Positions 61,139-64,000 of a stretch of 64,000 nt of DNA are shown here, in pieces. Source of the stretch: Acidimicrobiia bacterium (GTDB lineage: Bacteria > Actinomycetota > Acidimicrobiia > Acidimicrobiales > Poriferisodalaceae); contig JAJEFK010000061.1 in the NCBI GenBank assembly GCA_022820505.1, forward strand, positions 1 through 64,000, in the 5' to 3' direction. The position numbers and the translations under genes were made by a program. The notes beneath the pieces are model-generated. The model worked only from the letters and a program-made list of their open reading frames with translations, ran no database searches and was not told the origin of the DNA. The first letter of the stretch is position 1. The number at the start of each line of letters is the position of its first letter.

Positions 61139-62440
61139 ATGACGACGCCTCAGATCGCGCCTGCGACCGGGAAGCTGGGCGTGCTCACGCCTGGCATGGG
61201 AGCTGTGGCCACCACGTTCATCGCCGGAGTGCTCGCGGCGCGTGCCGGGCTGGCAGAACCGATCGGGTCGGTCAGTCAGTTGGCCCACATCCGGCTCGGC
61301 GGCCGGGCGGAGGGCCGCAACCCGCTCATCCGCGACTTCGTGCCGTTGGCCTCACTCGACGACCTGGTGTTCGGCGGCTGGGATCCGATCACGCCCAATG
61401 CGCTCGAAGGCGCCCGCACCGCGGGCGTGCTGGAAGACCGTGACCTCGGTGTGATCTCCCGCGAGCTGGAGGGCATCGTCGCGATGGACGCCGTGTTCGA
61501 CAGCCGCTGGGTGAGCCGGCTCGAAGGCACCCGTACCAAGCCCCCGATGGGCAAGCTCGAAGCTGCCCAGGCGTTGATGGATGACATCGAGCGTTTCCGG
61601 GCCGAGAACGAGTGCGAGCGGCTGGTGATGGTGTGGTGCGGCTCCACCGAGGCGTACCAGGAGCCGACAGGGGTGCACGCGAGTGTCGAGGCGTTCGAAG
61701 CCGGCTTGGCAGCCGACGATGACAACATCTCGCCCAGCCAGATCTACGCATACGCAGCGCTGATGAGCGACGTGCCCTTCGCCAACGGCGCGCCGAACCT
61801 GTCCGTCGACATACCGGCCATGACCGAGCTGGCTGTGCGCCGCGGCGTGCCCATTGCGGGCAAGGACTTCAAGACCGGCCAGACGCTGATGAAGACGCTC
61901 GTGGCACCCGGCCTGAAGGCGCGGATGCTGGGCCTTCGCGGCTGGTACTCCACCAACATCCTGGGCAATCGCGACGGCGAGGTGCTGGACGACCCTGAGA
62001 ACTTCAAGACCAAGGAGACGTCCAAGCTGGGCGTGCTCGGCACGATCCTGCAGCCAGAGACCTATCCCGAGCTCTACAGCGAGATCGACCACGTAGTCCG
62101 GATCAACTACTACCCGCCCCGCGGCGACAACAAAGAGGGCTGGGACAACATCGACATCTTCGGCTGGCTCGGCTACCCGATGCAGATCAAGATCGACTTC
62201 CTATGCCGCGACTCGATCCTGGCGGCACCAATCGTGCTCGACCTGGCGTTGTTCTTGGATCTTGCCCAGCGTGCCGGCCAGGGCGGCGTGCAAGAGTGGC
62301 TGTCGTTCTACCTCAAGGCTCCCCAGTCGGCCGATCCGGCAGGGCCCGAGCACGACCTGTTTATCCAGCAAACCAAGCTGAAGAACACCCTGCGCGAGTG
62401 GATGGGCGAGGAGCCGGTCACCCACTCCGAGGCCGGCTGA
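61139..62440 (+). CDS. ino1: Inositol-3-phosphate synthase
   Basis: 433-residue NAD-dependent enzyme converting glucose 6-phosphate to inositol 3-phosphate, the start of inositol and phosphatidylinositol lipid synthesis. Typical blocks are LGVLTPGMGAVATTFIAGVL at the N-terminus, LVMVWCGSTEAY, PFANGAPNLSVDIPAMTELA, GVPIAGKDFKTGQTLMKTL, and LRGWYSTNILGNRDGEVL. ATG 61139 is fixed by the leaderless -10. Confidence 0.93.
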   Translation: MTTPQIAPATGKLGVLTPGMGAVATTFIAGVLAARAGLAEPIGSVSQLAHIRLGGRAEGRNPLIRDFVPLASLDDLVFGGWDPITPNALEGARTAGVLEDRDLGVISRELEGIVAMDAVFDSRWVSRLEGTRTKPPMGKLEAAQALMDDIERFRAENECERLVMVWCGSTEAYQEPTGVHASVEAFEAGLAADDDNISPSQIYAYAALMSDVPFANGAPNLSVDIPAMTELAVRRGVPIAGKDFKTGQTLMKTLVAPGLKARMLGLRGWYSTNILGNRDGEVLDDPENFKTKETSKLGVLGTILQPETYPELYSEIDHVVRINYYPPRGDNKEGWDNIDIFGWLGYPMQIKIDFLCRDSILAAPIVLDLALFLDLAQRAGQGGVQEWLSFYLKAPQSADPAGPEHDLFIQQTKLKNTLREWMGEEPVTHSEAG

Positions 62441-62502
62441 CGAGCGCCGAACAGGGCTGCTGCGCGCCGGCGGCTGCGCGGTGATCACAATCTCATCCCG
62501 CT

Positions 62503-62535
62503 CTCAGGTTGGTTTCAGGGACCCTTCAGGTTCAT
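62503..62535 (+). promoter_or_regulatory. Three 11-bp direct repeats, OmpR-type operator
   Basis: CTCAGGTTGGT, TTCAGGGACCC and TTCAGGTTCAT run head to tail with an exact 11-bp period, about one DNA turn. This is the usual arrangement for response regulators of the OmpR/PhoB family. It lies 50 bp before the secreted-protein gene. Confidence 0.6.
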
Positions 62536-62584
62536 TCGCCATCGTCTGGGTCGTTGCACACACCCCGGCGAAAGGACCGGCGAT

Positions 62585-63208
62585 ATGACCGAATCCGGCG
62601 AAACCGACGAGCCCACCGACGCACCGAGGTGCAAGTCAGGGCGCAGCCGATTGTTGGCGCTGCTGGCTGCACTGCTGCTGGCAGCGACTGCGGTTCTTGC
62701 GTTCAGTGCCGGCAGCGCGAGCGCGCAGACCCAGAACGACAACGGCAACGCCGACCAGCAGCAGGCTGATGACGCCACTACCGACGACGCCGACGAAGAC
62801 AACTCCGAAGGCACCTGCGACCCCGACGGCACCCACCGCGGCGGCAAGCTCGGGCGGTTCGGTCGGGGCGGCACATGGTTCGGCATGGGCGACACGCTCA
62901 CCGAAGTGCTCGGCATCGATGCCGAATCCCTTCCGGAGCAGTTGAAGGGCGGCTCGACGTTGGCCGACATCGCTGCTGAGCAGGGCGTTGCAGTCGCCGA
63001 CGTGATCGATGCGCTCGTGACCGCGATCACCGACAAGGCAGCCGAGCACGATCGCGAGGTAGACGTCGATGCGGTGACCGAGCGGATCACCGACCTCGTG
63101 AACGGCGAACGGCCCGAACGTCCCAATGATGACGAAGACCGCCGCGGCCGGCGCGGGTTGCACCGCGGCGGATTCGACGGTGCGAGGCACTTGGGTCGGC
63201 ACGCCTAG
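62585..63208 (+). CDS. Secreted protein with helical repeat domain
   Basis: 207-residue exported protein. The signal peptide (LLALLAALLLAATAVLAFSA) is followed by a Gln/Asp/Asn-rich linker, then a domain with the pattern LTEVLGIDAESLPEQLKGGS and TLADIAAEQGVAVADVIDAL, which recurs in secreted actinobacterial proteins of unknown function, and a basic Arg/Gly/His tail. GAAAGGA lies just before ATG 62585. Likely regulated through the 11-bp repeats upstream. Confidence 0.72.
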   Translation: MTESGETDEPTDAPRCKSGRSRLLALLAALLLAATAVLAFSAGSASAQTQNDNGNADQQQADDATTDDADEDNSEGTCDPDGTHRGGKLGRFGRGGTWFGMGDTLTEVLGIDAESLPEQLKGGSTLADIAAEQGVAVADVIDALVTAITDKAAEHDREVDVDAVTERITDLVNGERPERPNDDEDRRGRRGLHRGGFDGARHLGRHA

Positions 63209-63254
63209 TCCGACGCCGCTGCATAACCCCCCGCTGCCGCCGAGCAGCATCCGA

Positions 63255-63285
63255 AGCGGGCCGGTTCCCTCTCCGCCGGCCCGCT
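63255..63285. terminator. Bidirectional terminator hairpin
   Basis: AGCGGGCCGG (63255-63264) and CCGGCCCGCT (63276-63285) form a perfect 10-bp stem with an 11-nt loop. It lies between two convergent genes and could end both transcripts. Confidence 0.6.
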
Positions 63286-63318
63286 CGCGTCAGGCGCATC
63301 GCCGCTGGGCAGTCTGGC

Positions 63319-64000
63319 TCACGTCACGGTGAAGGTGGCGATGCGTGTCCAGCGGTCGGGATCGTCGGGGTCGGCGCCGCCGTAGATCGGACGCAGTTGG
63401 AAGTCGAGCCCGCTGATCCGTCCGGCTGATTGGCGTCGGCCCAGCCAGTCGCCGAAACCGACCTCGTCGAAGTGGGCCGAGTTGATGCCCAGGCTGCAGG
63501 GGGCACCGGGTCGCGCCACCCGCAACAACTCGGTGACGGACTCGGGGCCGAGGTGACCGTGGGTGAACGCTCCCGCGCTCACGATGCCGGCGTACGTGTC
63601 GCTGTCAAGATCGAGCCGGCTGGTGAGATCAGCCTCGAAGAGCTGCCGGTAGGTCGAGCGCCCTTCGTGGGTCTTGGCGGCGGCCTTGGCCAGCATCTCC
63701 GGCGAGATGTCGATGCCGTCGATCATCGGCACACCCAGCCGTGCCAGCTCGGCACCGACGACGCCCGTCCCGCAGCCGACATCGAGCACCGGCCCATCGA
63801 GTCGGTCGAGTGCATCCTCACCGCGGACGAACGCAGCCGCCACGTGCTGGTGGTACTCGTAGTTGTTCTCGGCCAGAAATACCGATTCGTAGGTCTCCGC
63901 CCACGAGGCATACAGCTTGCGGTTGTCCTCGGGACCGTCGACGGCGTACGCGTCGTCGAGCCCGATGCTCGTCGTTTCAGATTCCGCCGCTGTGTGCTCG
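63319..64000 (-). CDS. SAM-dependent methyltransferase, start outside the window
   Basis: Partial class I methyltransferase, at least 227 codons, open to the right edge. Motif I is VLDVGCGTGVVGAELARLGV, the acidic loop is IDGIDISPEMLAKA, and the post-I motif ends in YAGIVSAGAFTHGHLG. The N-terminal part (KLYASWAETYESVFLAENNY) fits the UbiE/Tam type. The start is beyond base 64000. Substrate unknown. Confidence 0.8.
   Translation of the reverse strand, partial: EHTAAESETTSIGLDDAYAVDGPEDNRKLYASWAETYESVFLAENNYEYHQHVAAAFVRGEDALDRLDGPVLDVGCGTGVVGAELARLGVPMIDGIDISPEMLAKAAAKTHEGRSTYRQLFEADLTSRLDLDSDTYAGIVSAGAFTHGHLGPESVTELLRVARPGAPCSLGINSAHFDEVGFGDWLGRRQSAGRISGLDFQLRPIYGGADPDDPDRWTRIATFTVT

Overview
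The window is GC-rich, gene-dense bacterial chromosome from an actinomycete-type organism. Three things point there. It carries the tiny ribosomal proteins bS22 (26445..26540) and bL37 (18540..18626), which are actinobacterial. Its housekeeping order rsmI-metG-tatD-rsmA-ispE, glmU-prs-rplY-pth-mfd, mazG-eno-divIC and DUF501-ppx closely follows the mycobacterial order. Many genes have a TANNNT -10 box only 6 to 9 nt before the start codon, the signature of leaderless transcription. A class such as Acidimicrobiia is my inference, not something the sequence proves.

Layout. 1..6455: a type I-G (formerly I-U) CRISPR-Cas locus on the plus strand: the C-terminal half of Csx17/Cas8, Csb1/Cas7, Csb2/Cas5-Cas6, a Cas4-Cas1 fusion, Cas2, a leader, and an array of 12 identical 36-nt repeats with 11 spacers. 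The N-terminal half of Csx17 is missing and an in-frame stop lies just upstream. 6855..18454: copper and cytochrome oxidase assembly (SCO1, CtaG), an M1 aminopeptidase with a coupled 42-residue membrane peptide, a PfkB kinase, a phosphosugar mutase, a frameshifted MBOAT acyltransferase with its SGNH partner, and a polysaccharide deacetylase. 18540..37125: bL37, a CaiB-type CoA transferase, YchF, and then the conserved housekeeping block (16S rRNA methylation, Met-tRNA synthesis, isoprenoid, UDP-GlcNAc and PRPP synthesis, L25, peptidyl-tRNA hydrolase, Mfd, MazG, enolase, DivIC).

37132..50206 separates divIC from its usual neighbours DUF501 and ppx. It holds a TetR regulator with a palindromic operator, the small and medium subunits of a molybdenum hydroxylase of the CO-dehydrogenase type, and its maturation set (CoxD, CoxE, split XdhC/CoxF-I, MocA, CoxG), mixed with a desaturase, reductases, a TPR protein and an acyl-CoA dehydrogenase. 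No large molybdenum subunit is present. 50236..54347: DUF501, ppx with an in-frame 33-bp minisatellite, an acetyltransferase, an Fe-S PD-(D/E)XK nuclease and tRNA-Leu.

54348..59784 looks like a variable region: a ketopantoate-reductase-like gene, an AAA ATPase remnant, a tyrosine recombinase, a low-complexity secreted protein, a small membrane protein, a P-loop gene broken by a stop, and orphan small ORFs. The window ends with a cytochrome P450, inositol-3-phosphate synthase, a secreted protein behind an OmpR-type operator, and a partial methyltransferase.
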